64,000 nucleotides of DNA. Origin: GCA-2687025 sp964473525. GTDB lineage: Bacteria > Poribacteria > WGA-4E > GCA-2687025. This document shows positions 17,380 through 25,798 of the stretch, piece by piece (the first letter of the stretch is position 1; the number at the start of each line of letters is the position of its first letter). A program made the position numbers and the translations under genes. The notes under the pieces were generated by a model, which saw only the letters and a program-made list of their open reading frames with translations, searched no databases and had not been told where the DNA came from. The DNA is taken from contig CAYYPK010000029.1 in assembly GCA_964473525.1 (NCBI GenBank), positions 1-64,000 of the forward strand. The letters run 5' to 3'.

Positions 17380-18420
17380 ATGCGATTCTTCCCGCTGCTC
17401 GCGCTTGTCGTCACTCTCGCCATGAACGCCACGGCGAGCGACCTGCTGCTCTACTTGGACTTCGAGCAGACGCCGCCCCAGGATCCGCACTACCTGGCGT
17501 CAGATCCTAGCTTCACCTTCACCTTCGAGCCGCTGGAACTCAACGCGCTCGAGCGGTCGTTGAAGGTGGGCGATGGCCAAGCCGACGGGGACGGTTTCAC
17601 CTTCGACCCGTTGGAACTGAACGCTCTGGCGCGATCCCTCCAGGGGACCGCTGTGGTGCTCGACCCGCGCATCGCGTCTCTTCCTGCGCCGATGGCGGCC
17701 TTTACCGGGCACGCGCTAGATCGCTCTGGAGCTGGGCGGGACACGATCGCCAAAGGGAACGTGGTTCTCCTCTCCGATACCCGATCAACAGCGGCGTATT
17801 TCGCCTCGAAGGGGCGCCTGCAACTCTTCGAGTCGGCGTGGTGGGACGACAGCGCGCCAAAGCGCGCCATGAGCGTTCTCGCGTGGGTCAACGTGTATCA
17901 GGTCACAATGTTCCGTCTGCAGGATGAGGGCGCGCCGCAGGGCGATGACGACTTGGCAGCGCTACCGGTACCCGAGGTCCTGCAGGCGACGTTCGAGCCT
18001 CCCGTCAGCCTGTTTCCCTACGTCACGCCCGACGGTGGGCTCCATTGGTCGCTGCACGCGGAGAGCCAGGAGCCCATCTTCACGCTGGATGCGCCTCTCA
18101 CGGTGGGCGAGTGGTTCCACATCGCGGGAACGTACGACTCTGCGGAAGGCGTGGCAAAGCTGTATCTGAACGGCGAGGAAGTCGCCACCGGGCGCGGCGA
18201 CATGGAACTTGGCGTCTATGCGAGCGCAACGGGCGTCATCGCTTTGGGCCGCTCCGATCTGCTTTCGAGTTGGTCGATGGACGACCTGAACATATGGCGA
18301 GGCGCGCTGAGCGGCGACGAGGTGCGCGCGGTAATGGAATTCGGCCCGGTCGTAGACAACGCCACGGCGGTGGACGACGGCGACGCCGTGACGACGTGGG
18401 GCATGCTCAAGGCACGGTAG
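17380..18420 (+). CDS. secreted LamG/concanavalin-like protein with W-x-x-L-K C-terminal tag
   Basis: The ATG at 17380 is 7 nt after GGAGG and begins a signal peptide (MRFFPLLALVVTLAMNATAS). A LamG-type jelly roll is seen from about residue 110 on: GEWFHIAGTYDSAEGVAKLYLNG, then SMDDLNIWRGALSGDEV. Near the N-terminus a 15-residue peptide occurs twice (FTFEPLELNALERSL and FTFDPLELNALARSL). The protein ends in AVDDGDAVTTWGMLKAR, the tag shared by six other secreted proteins in this window. It is probably cell-surface or exported; the ligand is unknown. Its stop lies 5 bp from that of the convergent gene. Confidence 0.82.
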   Translation: MRFFPLLALVVTLAMNATASDLLLYLDFEQTPPQDPHYLASDPSFTFTFEPLELNALERSLKVGDGQADGDGFTFDPLELNALARSLQGTAVVLDPRIASLPAPMAAFTGHALDRSGAGRDTIAKGNVVLLSDTRSTAAYFASKGRLQLFESAWWDDSAPKRAMSVLAWVNVYQVTMFRLQDEGAPQGDDDLAALPVPEVLQATFEPPVSLFPYVTPDGGLHWSLHAESQEPIFTLDAPLTVGEWFHIAGTYDSAEGVAKLYLNGEEVATGRGDMELGVYASATGVIALGRSDLLSSWSMDDLNIWRGALSGDEVRAVMEFGPVVDNATAVDDGDAVTTWGMLKAR

Positions 18421-18425
18421 GGCTG

Positions 18426-19982
18426 CTACTTCAGCACCACCATGCGTCGTGTCTCCCGATACCCTCCGGCACGCAGTTCGTATACGTAGGCGCCGCTGGC
18501 GACGGCTTCGCCGAGGTCGTTGCGGCCGTCCCAGTAGGCGGCGTTTCCCGTATCGGCATGCACGCCCATGGGTCGCTCGCCGAGCTCCAGCGCGCGCACC
18601 GGCCTGCCGTCCATGCCGTAGATGTGGATGCTGACGTTCGACGCCTCTTCGAGCTCGAACGGGATCCACGTCTCGGGATTGAAGGGGTTCGGGAAGTTAG
18701 GCATGAGCCGGAAACCGTAAGGACGCACCTCGTAAGCGAAGTCGAATCCCGTACGGACGCGGGCTGTGTTGAGCGTCAGCCCTGCGTCGCGGATCGCTCC
18801 GGCGCGGCGCTCCGACACGGCGTCCACCGTCTCGAACACCACCTCCAGCCTGCCCTGAACAGGCGAATCGGACGCGAACGCCACCTTGGTCCGCCGGCCG
18901 TGGTTGCGGAAGGCGACCATCGTGGCGTCGGCGCCGTGCAAGGTCGCACCGGTCGGTCGCACGAGGGCGGGGTCGAAATCGAGGAGGAGTTCACCCGCGA
19001 ACACATTCGCCAGGCCGTTCAGGTCGAGCGTTACGGTGATCGCGGAACCTGGGCGAGCGGAGGCCGTTGACCCTTGGAGTCGGTCTGCCATCGAGACTGA
19101 GGCCGCGCTCGGAGCGGGCGGCACGTGGACGCCAGCCGCGGCGCCAGAGAACGTCGTGATCTTCCCGACAGAGAATTGGAGCATCTCTGCCACGTCCGCC
19201 GCCTGCACAAGGTTGTTCTCGTCGACGTCCAGCATCGCGAACATGCTGTACGAGTTCAGCGGGACGACGATTGGGCCTGTCGTGCAGCCGCTACCGAGTG
19301 TCGACCAGTCCGGCGTTGTGTTGTATGCCGGCAGCGTCTCGGGCACGTCTAGCGGCCATCCGGGCGTTGTCTCGTCGACTACCGCCTGGAGGGCATAGGA
19401 GGAGTCGAAGGCGGTGATGGCGTCGTTGCCGGTGGCGTCCGCGTGCACGACCGCTTGGAATACCAGGTCGGCGCCGACGGTCGTCGCGGCGGCGTCGTTG
19501 ACGTTCCCTTGGGGCAGCAGGAACGAGTTGGTGAGAGTCGTGTCGTAGTCGGTGTCCGCCCAGCTCGTTACGGGGGTCGTGTCGAGTGTTACCTGCACGA
19601 TCTCGCCCGTCGTGACTGGCGTTCCGCCCGACGCGGTAGCGAGCCCGATGTCTACCGTGCCGGAGGATGTTTCGTTGGCGTCGATGGTCCACCCGGAGGT
19701 GGCTGTACCGACGGCGGCGCTCACGAAGGTGGCCTCGCCCGTGTCGTACGTGAATACGAGGTCGAACGCGGTCGCGGATGTCGCTCCGCTATATGTGATG
19801 GACACTACGTTGCTCGGATTGCACTCCTGCCACTTCTGGTCGTCAATGGAGATCGTGTCCTGCGCGAAGGCGCACAGAGCAGCGAGCGCGAACCATACGA
19901 AAACGACGGCGAGTTGCTTCACGGATGGGTCCGCGGGCGCGAGCCACGGCAGGGCCGAGGCGCGAGCAGGTGTTTTGAGCAT
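18426..19982 (-). CDS. secreted cohesin/dockerin-like protein with FlgD-type C-terminal domain
   Basis: A signal peptide (KQLAVVFVWFALAALCAFAQ) is followed by a cohesin-like beta domain (VSITYSGATSATAFDLVFTY, SGTVDIGLATASGG), dockerin-like Ca-binding helices (DATGNDAITAFDSSYALQAV; LDVDENNLVQAADVAEML), a second cohesin-like domain (FAGELLLDFDPALV) and a FlgD Ig-like C-terminus (NFPNPFNPETWIPF to RRMVVLK). That ending resembles type IX-like sorting/anchoring domains and is common in Poribacteria. The ATG at 19982 is preferred over 20048 because the leader is shorter; GTG at 19922 would give the tightest signal. It probably helps assemble a surface protein scaffold. Confidence 0.78.
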   Translation of the reverse strand: MLKTPARASALPWLAPADPSVKQLAVVFVWFALAALCAFAQDTISIDDQKWQECNPSNVVSITYSGATSATAFDLVFTYDTGEATFVSAAVGTATSGWTIDANETSSGTVDIGLATASGGTPVTTGEIVQVTLDTTPVTSWADTDYDTTLTNSFLLPQGNVNDAAATTVGADLVFQAVVHADATGNDAITAFDSSYALQAVVDETTPGWPLDVPETLPAYNTTPDWSTLGSGCTTGPIVVPLNSYSMFAMLDVDENNLVQAADVAEMLQFSVGKITTFSGAAAGVHVPPAPSAASVSMADRLQGSTASARPGSAITVTLDLNGLANVFAGELLLDFDPALVRPTGATLHGADATMVAFRNHGRRTKVAFASDSPVQGRLEVVFETVDAVSERRAGAIRDAGLTLNTARVRTGFDFAYEVRPYGFRLMPNFPNPFNPETWIPFELEEASNVSIHIYGMDGRPVRALELGERPMGVHADTGNAAYWDGRNDLGEAVASGAYVYELRAGGYRETRRMVVLK

Positions 19983-20264
19983 CGAGGCGAATCTTCCCGT
20001 GGATATAGCTATCCCGTAGCTGAAGGAATTGTCCTCCAGGACGCGCATTCCTGTCTGTGGGGCAAATCCCCCTGAATGCCGCCGCCCGTGTACGTATATC
20101 GCGCACGCTGACAGGGTTCACGGGCCATAGGGCCTCGCGCGGTGGCACGCTTGCGGACGTTCCCGGCGGGTCGGGGCTGAGGTTCCATGCCTCCGCGTCG
20201 AACATCCCCGCAACTTCCCCCGCCGAGACGTCTCTATGTTGGGTAGGGACGCATAGGGAGAAGC

Positions 20265-20804
20265 ATGTCTTCCGACGCCGAACTTACACGACGGTTCATG
20301 GATGGCGACGAGGAGGCCTTCGATGCCCTGTACCGTCGGCATGTGCGGCTTGTGTACTCGATCGCGTTCGCCATGACAGGTTCGTCGGAAGATGCGCGCG
20401 ACATCAGCCAGGACGCCTTCTTGCAGGTACACAGAGGCGTGGCCGGTCTCCGAGAGCCGCGGGCGTTCGTCGGGTGGCTACGACAGATCACCGTTCGGCT
20501 GTGCCTACGGCATCAGCGACGTCGCGAGAGGGAGACGAACGCTTCACAAGCTGCCCAGACAGCATCCGAGCCCGTCCAGCCCGATGGCGTGGCGGAAGCG
20601 AAGGATGCCGAAGCGCGGCTGTGGACGCTGCTCGACGCGCTTGACGCCGACGACCGAGCGGTGGTCGTGCTTCGTGATGTCGAGGACATGTCCTATGCCG
20701 ATATTGCCGACGCGATGGGGTGGACGCTTTCCAAGATGAAGACGCGGCTACACAGGACGCGCGCTGCTCTGGCGCGCAGATACCGCGAAGTGGAAGGGAC
20801 ATAG
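20265..20804 (+). CDS. ECF-family RNA polymerase sigma factor
   Basis: The 179-residue protein has sigma region 2 (FDALYRRHVRLVYSIAFAMT, then EDARDISQDAFLQVHRG) and region 4 (LDALDADDRAVVVLRDVEDM, SYADIADAMGWTLSKMKTRLHRTRAAL). It is the first gene of a three-gene operon with an anti-sigma factor and a coiled-coil protein. A target promoter is not evident from the sequence; autoregulation from the 280-bp divergent gap upstream is possible. Confidence 0.92.
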   Translation: MSSDAELTRRFMDGDEEAFDALYRRHVRLVYSIAFAMTGSSEDARDISQDAFLQVHRGVAGLREPRAFVGWLRQITVRLCLRHQRRRERETNASQAAQTASEPVQPDGVAEAKDAEARLWTLLDALDADDRAVVVLRDVEDMSYADIADAMGWTLSKMKTRLHRTRAALARRYREVEGT

Positions 20805-20812
20805 GCAGCGAC

Positions 20813-21190
20813 GTGACGACTGACGAACAGCTATCCGCCTACATGGACGATGAGCTGGCGCAGGACGAGAGGCGGGCGCTCGACCAGCGCCTCGTGGTAG
20901 ATGCAGACCTACGCTCGACGAGCGATGCGATGGCGCAACTCCGTATGGCCTTGGGGTCTCTGACTGCGGACCCGCCAGGCGACATGCTGGCGGACTTCCG
21001 CCGCCACCTGAACGAGCGACCGACTCGCGTCCTCGACCGCCCTCTCCAGGACTCGCTCCGCGCGATGCAGTCGACTCTCAGCACAATCCAAACACGCCTC
21101 GGCGTCGGTGAACGACGACGGCGCCTAAGGCGCCTAGTCGAGGCGACGGACAGGCTGTGCCCTGCCCATACCGCAGGAGAATACGCATGA
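20813..21190 (+). CDS. probable anti-sigma factor
   Basis: It starts with GTG 8 nt after the sigma gene. The N-terminal helix TTDEQLSAYMDDELAQDERR matches the anti-sigma domain that clamps ECF sigma factors, but without the HxxxCxxC zinc residues. No transmembrane helix is visible, so it is predicted to be soluble, unlike many membrane-bound anti-sigma factors. The C-terminal half is Arg-rich and helical. Its stop overlaps the next start (ATGA). Confidence 0.75.
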   Translation: MTTDEQLSAYMDDELAQDERRALDQRLVVDADLRSTSDAMAQLRMALGSLTADPPGDMLADFRRHLNERPTRVLDRPLQDSLRAMQSTLSTIQTRLGVGERRRRLRRLVEATDRLCPAHTAGEYA

Positions 21191-22416
21191 GCGAAGTAGT
21201 CAACCGATTCGAACGGGATCATGTAGAACTCGTCGACCAGGCCGCCGTCGACACCGTGGCGATGATACGCGCCCGCCTCGAGGATCTCGATGCCGCGATC
21301 GCAGAGGAAGATGCCTCGCAAGCTGGCGTCGACGAGGAGATCGAGCGACTGCAGGGGCAGATCGAGTGGCTGCAAGGAGTTATCGACGAGAAGAAGCGCG
21401 TCGTCGAGATCGCCGCCAAGGTGGAGGATATGAAGAGCATCGAGATACCGTTCGACGGCGATGAGTACGGCATCTTCTTCGGACGGCTTATGGGTGGGCC
21501 AGGGGGCGGTGACACACCTGTCCTCGTTCGAGGGTGGGACAAGCCAGCTATTCGTGTGGATGTGCGGCTCGCGGCGTACGACGAGGACGCGGACGTCGCG
21601 CGCGCGAGGGTTGACTCCGTTCTGATCCATGCGGACGGCGACGCTGCGCGGGCCGTGGAGGACTTCCACGACCGGGAGAGCTGGACAAGAGACCGGCTGG
21701 AAAAGGAGCTGCCGTTCCGTCACACGGACATCTTGCCCATCCTGACGGCAACGCTCGACAGCGGCCCCGTTCTCTCCATCGAGATCGCCGATCAAGCGCA
21801 CATCACCACGGAATACGACGGGCATCACCACAGCGCGCCATCCGTTGAGTTCCCCGGCGTTACGATACACGTGCCTGCTATGCGAATCCTACGTATCGTC
21901 GCGAGCGCGGCGACTGTCGGGAATGTCGAAGCCGACGTCGAGGCGATCACGCACTGCGGAGCCGGATTCTTTACAGACATCGCGGGCAATCTCACCGCGC
22001 TTGCCCGCACCGCGACCGGCGGCATGTTCTCCAGCGACGACACCGAACGCACAGCGAAGCGTATTCCGGGAGATCATCGGCTGACTGCCGCGCGCATCAG
22101 CGGCGATGTTCGCGTCGAGACGGACGACTCACCGGTGGCTCTACGGGAGATAGCCGGGACCGTCCGGGCGCGCACCGTGGCTGGGGATATACAGTGGACG
22201 AGGACCGAGGAGACGGGTGTATCGATGCGCATCGAGTCGGACTTCGGCACGATACGGGCCGAGGTTCCCGCAATAGCCCCTCAATCGGACGGCTGGAAGT
22301 GGTGGGGTACGCCCAACCCATTGTACGCGGGCACTGGAACGCCCGATGAGACGGTGGACGCCCACATTCAACTGTTCACCGTTGCCGGGCACATCTCCGT
22401 GACGAACGGCGACTGA
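21187..22416 (+). CDS. coiled-coil plus DUF4097-like beta-repeat protein
   Basis: Residues about 15-85 form a coiled coil (AIAEEDASQAGVDEEIERLQ). From about residue 215 on there are short repeated beta units with glycine turns (ATVGNVEADVEAITHCG, ISGDVRVETDDSPV, AGTVRARTVAGDIQW) typical of DUF4097/putative adhesin beta-helices. There is no signal peptide or membrane helix. It is translationally coupled to the anti-sigma gene (ATGA; GCAGGAGAA upstream), so it may sense or store a signal for that pair. I cannot give it a specific function. Confidence 0.65.
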   Translation: MSEVVNRFERDHVELVDQAAVDTVAMIRARLEDLDAAIAEEDASQAGVDEEIERLQGQIEWLQGVIDEKKRVVEIAAKVEDMKSIEIPFDGDEYGIFFGRLMGGPGGGDTPVLVRGWDKPAIRVDVRLAAYDEDADVARARVDSVLIHADGDAARAVEDFHDRESWTRDRLEKELPFRHTDILPILTATLDSGPVLSIEIADQAHITTEYDGHHHSAPSVEFPGVTIHVPAMRILRIVASAATVGNVEADVEAITHCGAGFFTDIAGNLTALARTATGGMFSSDDTERTAKRIPGDHRLTAARISGDVRVETDDSPVALREIAGTVRARTVAGDIQWTRTEETGVSMRIESDFGTIRAEVPAIAPQSDGWKWWGTPNPLYAGTGTPDETVDAHIQLFTVAGHISVTNGD

Positions 22417-22469
22417 CCGCCCTGAGCTCCAAGGCTAGGGGCCACGTGGACGCAGAATGGGAGCGCAAT

Positions 22470-23648
22470 ATGGCCGAAGACTTGACGCCATCGCAGGTGC
22501 TGGACGCGCTATGGAACGCGCTCATGGACCACTACCCGGTCGTGCAGTATCTCGGCATCATCGATGACTCGCGACTGGAGAAGGCCCGTCATCGGGTAGC
22601 TGATGCAGCGGACTGGCCCGCCGCATATGCGATCATGGAGGAGCTGGTGGATGCGTTCCACGACTACCACACAGGCCTGAGCTGGCCGGGACGCCCGGAC
22701 TATGCGCATCCGCCAGCGCGCATTGGCTGCGTCGATGGTATTCTCGCGGTCGAACGATGCGAGCCTCAGACAGGGCTGTCTCCCGGCGACATCGTGGTGT
22801 CGATCGACGGCGAAGACGCCATGCGGCTCTTCCACGAACGGCGCGAGGTCGCGTCGGGCGCGACGAAATACGCGCGGTGGCGTTGGGTGACCAGTGCGCT
22901 GATGCGTGGCCTCGACGGCTCCGAGATCACACTCGAGGTACAGGGCGCCGATGGAGCCACACGTACCGTCACGATGTCGCGTAAGAGTAGCGGCGGGCGA
23001 CCGGAGCCGACCGTTGAGGTCTCGGAAATCGGGAGCGACGTGGCGTACGTACGGATCCGGCGATGGTGGGGCATGGACGGAGAGGATCTCGTCGCTGACT
23101 TTGACACGGCGCTGGAGCGCTTCCGCCGTCACCCCTTCCTCATCATCGACGTGCGTGAAAACGGGGGAGGCGACGACAGGCTGGCGGACGAAGTCGTGGG
23201 CCGGTTCCTAACACACCCAGTCGTCGCCAGCATCAGCTTCCACCGCGAGCCTGGCACGGATACGTATCGGCAGACCGCCGAGGTCGCCCGTCCGCGAGGC
23301 CCATGGCGGTACGAGGGACGCACGGCGGTCCTCATAGACGAGGGGTGCATGAGCGCGTGCGAGCACTTCGTCAGTGGGATGGACGCCTCGGGGGTGGCTC
23401 TGCTCGTGGGCGTGTCGACGACCGGGGCCGGCGGGTGGATTCAGACCGTCGATCTGCCGGGAGGCGCCACTCTTCGCTGCTCCCGAACCTTCCCGCTGCA
23501 CGGCTATCGTCCCTCCGCGATGAGTGGCATCCCGCCCCACATACACGTCTCGCCAACGGTCGCCTCACTTCGATCGTCGACCGACATCGTCCTCGACACG
23601 GCAATTGGGCGCCTTCGCTCCGGGGAGCAGCTACCCGAAAGAGACTGA
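22470..23648 (+). CDS. S41 family (C-terminal-processing-like) serine peptidase
   Basis: The order fits S41 peptidases: an N-terminal helical domain, a PDZ-like segment (GLSPGDIVVSIDGEDAM), then the catalytic core with VAYVRIRRWWG, FLIIDVRENGGGDDRLADE and VLIDEGCMSACEHF, whose Ser (about residue 294) is the expected nucleophile. No signal peptide is visible, so it may be cytoplasmic like tricorn-type peptidases. The ATG at 22470 has GGGAG 6 nt upstream; GTG at 22446 is an alternative. Confidence 0.85.
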   Translation: MAEDLTPSQVLDALWNALMDHYPVVQYLGIIDDSRLEKARHRVADAADWPAAYAIMEELVDAFHDYHTGLSWPGRPDYAHPPARIGCVDGILAVERCEPQTGLSPGDIVVSIDGEDAMRLFHERREVASGATKYARWRWVTSALMRGLDGSEITLEVQGADGATRTVTMSRKSSGGRPEPTVEVSEIGSDVAYVRIRRWWGMDGEDLVADFDTALERFRRHPFLIIDVRENGGGDDRLADEVVGRFLTHPVVASISFHREPGTDTYRQTAEVARPRGPWRYEGRTAVLIDEGCMSACEHFVSGMDASGVALLVGVSTTGAGGWIQTVDLPGGATLRCSRTFPLHGYRPSAMSGIPPHIHVSPTVASLRSSTDIVLDTAIGRLRSGEQLPERD

Positions 23649-23771
23649 TGTACCGCGGCGACCTCGGGGCGGCTCTACCGTCGCGCTGCCGAGGCAAGGT
23701 CGTTTGACGCGGCTGGTTCTCGTTGCTAGATTCGCGTGGCAGCGATCCCTACGGCCCGCATGGAGTTCCCG

Positions 23772-24575
23772 ATGTACCTCTCCATCGTCACCGACGAGAT
23801 CAGTTCCGACCCCTTGACTGCCGTCGAGCTGGCGACGGAGTGGGACATTCGCCATTTCGAGGTGCGAAACGTCGGGTCGGGGCGCGTGCCGAACATCAGC
23901 GATGCGGACAGGCGGCGACTCAGGTCGCTGGCATCGCGCGACGACATCACCTTTACGGCGATCTCGCCAGGCTTCTTCAAGGACCGCCTCGACAGCGACA
24001 CCACGCCGAACCAGGTGGCCGAAGGACTGCCCCGGGCCATTGATCTGGCGACGGGGCTCGGCATACCGAAGATGGTCGTCTTCTCGTGCCGCAAGGAGAG
24101 CGGCATTCCTCGCTCAGAAGGTGTGCGCCGCGTCGCTGAACTGCTCGCCGACTGCGCCACTAAGCTAGCCGACGCTGGAATCGAACTGCTCGTCGAGAAC
24201 GAGCACATCTGCTGGGGAGACACCGGACCTAACACGGTCGACATCCTCGATGCGGCAGAGCATCCCAACCTGTCGCTGAATTGGGATCCGTGCAACGGCT
24301 TGTGGGCGGGAGGCGACCGCTTTCCTCACGATTACGAGCGCGTGAAGGACCGCATCGGGAACGTCCACGTCAAAGACACGCTGCGCAATCGGATGGGCGA
24401 ATTCCAGGGCGTGCCTATCGGCGAGGGTGAGGTCCAGTGGCAAGAGATCCTGCCCGCGCTGATCCGCGACGGCTGGCGCGGCCCGTTTTGCGTCGAGACG
24501 CACTACTCACCCAAGGTCGCGGGGTCGCGCATCTGCGCCGAGAACCTGAAGAGGCTACTTATCGAAGCCGTTTGA
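23772..24575 (+). CDS. sugar phosphate isomerase/epimerase family (xylose-isomerase-like TIM barrel)
   Basis: The 267-residue protein has the AP-endonuclease-2/xylose-isomerase-like pattern: MYLSIVTDEISSDPLTAVEL, ELLVENEH with a metal-binding Glu, LSLNWDPCNGLW with Asp, NVHVKDT with His/Asp, and FCVETHY with Glu. The likely role is isomerisation or epimerisation of a sugar or inositol derivative. GGAG lies 6 nt before the ATG at 23772. It overlaps the convergent rsgA gene by 17 bp at the 3' end. Confidence 0.87.
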   Translation: MYLSIVTDEISSDPLTAVELATEWDIRHFEVRNVGSGRVPNISDADRRRLRSLASRDDITFTAISPGFFKDRLDSDTTPNQVAEGLPRAIDLATGLGIPKMVVFSCRKESGIPRSEGVRRVAELLADCATKLADAGIELLVENEHICWGDTGPNTVDILDAAEHPNLSLNWDPCNGLWAGGDRFPHDYERVKDRIGNVHVKDTLRNRMGEFQGVPIGEGEVQWQEILPALIRDGWRGPFCVETHYSPKVAGSRICAENLKRLLIEAV

Positions 24576-25563
24576 CCCGGCGTTCGTGATCCTCGACGGG
24601 GCCTTCCTGGCACATGCGTCGGTAGTTCTCGTAGCGTTCACGGCTGATGTCGCCGTCGTCCACGGCGCCGCGAATGGCGCAGCCCGGCTCGTCGAAGTGC
24701 CAGCAGTCGCTGTATTTGCACTGCCCGAGGTACGGCCGCATTTCCAGGAAGTAGTAGTCGATAGTGTCCGTCGGGATGCCCCACAGCCCGACCTCGCGGA
24801 TGCCCGGCGTGTCGGCAATGCGCGCGTCGACATCGTCGAGGTGGTGGATGCGCACGAAGGTCGTCGTATGGCGGCCCTTCTGGGACGACTTGCTCACTTC
24901 GCCCACGCGGATCGCTAGCGACGGGTCCAATGCGTTCAGGATAGACGACTTGCCGACGCCGGAGCTGCCCGCGAACACGCTGAACTGTCCAGCGAGCGCT
25001 TCACGCAGCACGTCGATGTTCTCGCCTTCGGTGGCGGACATCATGTGCCACGTGGCTCCAAGCGGCTTGTATACGCGCGTGAGGAGGTCCGCGAGTTCCG
25101 CCCGCTTCTTCTCCTTAAGCAGATCCACCTTGTTGATGCACAGGATCGGCTTCACGCCGCCGAATTCGGCGATGAGCATGAGCCGGTCGATGAACCGCAG
25201 GTTCAGCCGAGGCGATTTCGCCGAAGCGACAATGACCACCTGATCGATGTTCGAGACGATGATCTGTTCTATGTCGGGCGTGCCGTCGTGCGGCTTGGGG
25301 AGCAGGCGGGAGAGCTTCGTGCGCCGTGGCAGGAGTTCCTCGACGACGCCTTCCTCGCCCAGGACGGAGATTCGCACCTCGTCGCCGACCGCGACGGGGT
25401 CCGCATAGCGACGGACTTGCGATCCGTCGTCAGTTTCCTCGTACAGGGAGTCCTTCATCTTGCCGCGCAGCCTACACAACACCTCCCGGCCGGGGATGGC
25501 GACGGTGTAGAACCCGGACTCCGCTCGATAGACTGTTCCCGTGACTAGCTCTTGTTCACCGAT
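24559..25563 (-). CDS. rsgA: ribosome small-subunit-dependent GTPase RsgA
   Basis: RsgA is a circularly permuted GTPase that helps mature the 30S subunit. Visible are the OB fold (CRLRGKMKDS, VAVGDEVRIS), G4 NKVDLL ahead of G1 GSSGVGKSS (the permuted order), G3 DTPG, and the C-terminal zinc motif (C-x4-C-x-H-x5-C in GQCKYSDCWHFDEPGC). The first canonical start is GTG at 25482, but family-like sequence (GTVYRAESGFYTVAIPGREV) continues upstream in frame. The only start with a good ribosome binding site is an ATC at 25563 (GGAGG, 6-nt spacer). A non-canonical start or a local sequence error is therefore possible. Confidence 0.9.
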   Translation of the reverse strand: MGEQELVTGTVYRAESGFYTVAIPGREVLCRLRGKMKDSLYEETDDGSQVRRYADPVAVGDEVRISVLGEEGVVEELLPRRTKLSRLLPKPHDGTPDIEQIIVSNIDQVVIVASAKSPRLNLRFIDRLMLIAEFGGVKPILCINKVDLLKEKKRAELADLLTRVYKPLGATWHMMSATEGENIDVLREALAGQFSVFAGSSGVGKSSILNALDPSLAIRVGEVSKSSQKGRHTTTFVRIHHLDDVDARIADTPGIREVGLWGIPTDTIDYYFLEMRPYLGQCKYSDCWHFDEPGCAIRGAVDDGDISRERYENYRRMCQEGPVEDHERRVKRLR

Positions 25564-25724
25564 ACACGGCCTCCATTCGTTTGGCCAGGGCAGCCCCTAG
25601 AGCCATCGGCGCCAGCGCGCGCCTCCCTCGACTCCCGTAGGTTTGGGAACACGGGTATACCGGAACGCCCGTGCAATCTCAAGCCCTCTACCTGTCTCAT
25701 TCAGCGCGCGTCTGACTGGATTTG

Positions 25725-25795
25725 GCGATGCTCTGGCCCGTCCTCGCTGATACGTACGCTCGCGCGAGAGACCCCATCGTCCGAGGTCTAGGACA
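25725..25795 (-). pseudogene. remnant of a Gfo/Idh oxidoreductase 3' end
   Basis: On the minus strand, allowing one missing base, this reads DLG-(x)-MGSLARAYVSARTGQSIA, matching NLGTMAILAGAYESARTGESVA at the end of the intact oxidoreductase gene at 35098. Nucleotide identity is about 80% over roughly 56 bp. It directly adjoins the stop of the glycosyltransferase gene. The rest of the 25564-25798 gap shows no other coding signal. Confidence 0.6.
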
Positions 25796-25798
25796 GTA

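Noticed and set aside
24559..24575. The 17-bp overlap of the sugar isomerase and rsgA 3' ends as a misannotation
   Set aside because: Both proteins keep family-like sequence to their ends, so a genuine convergent overlap is the simpler reading.
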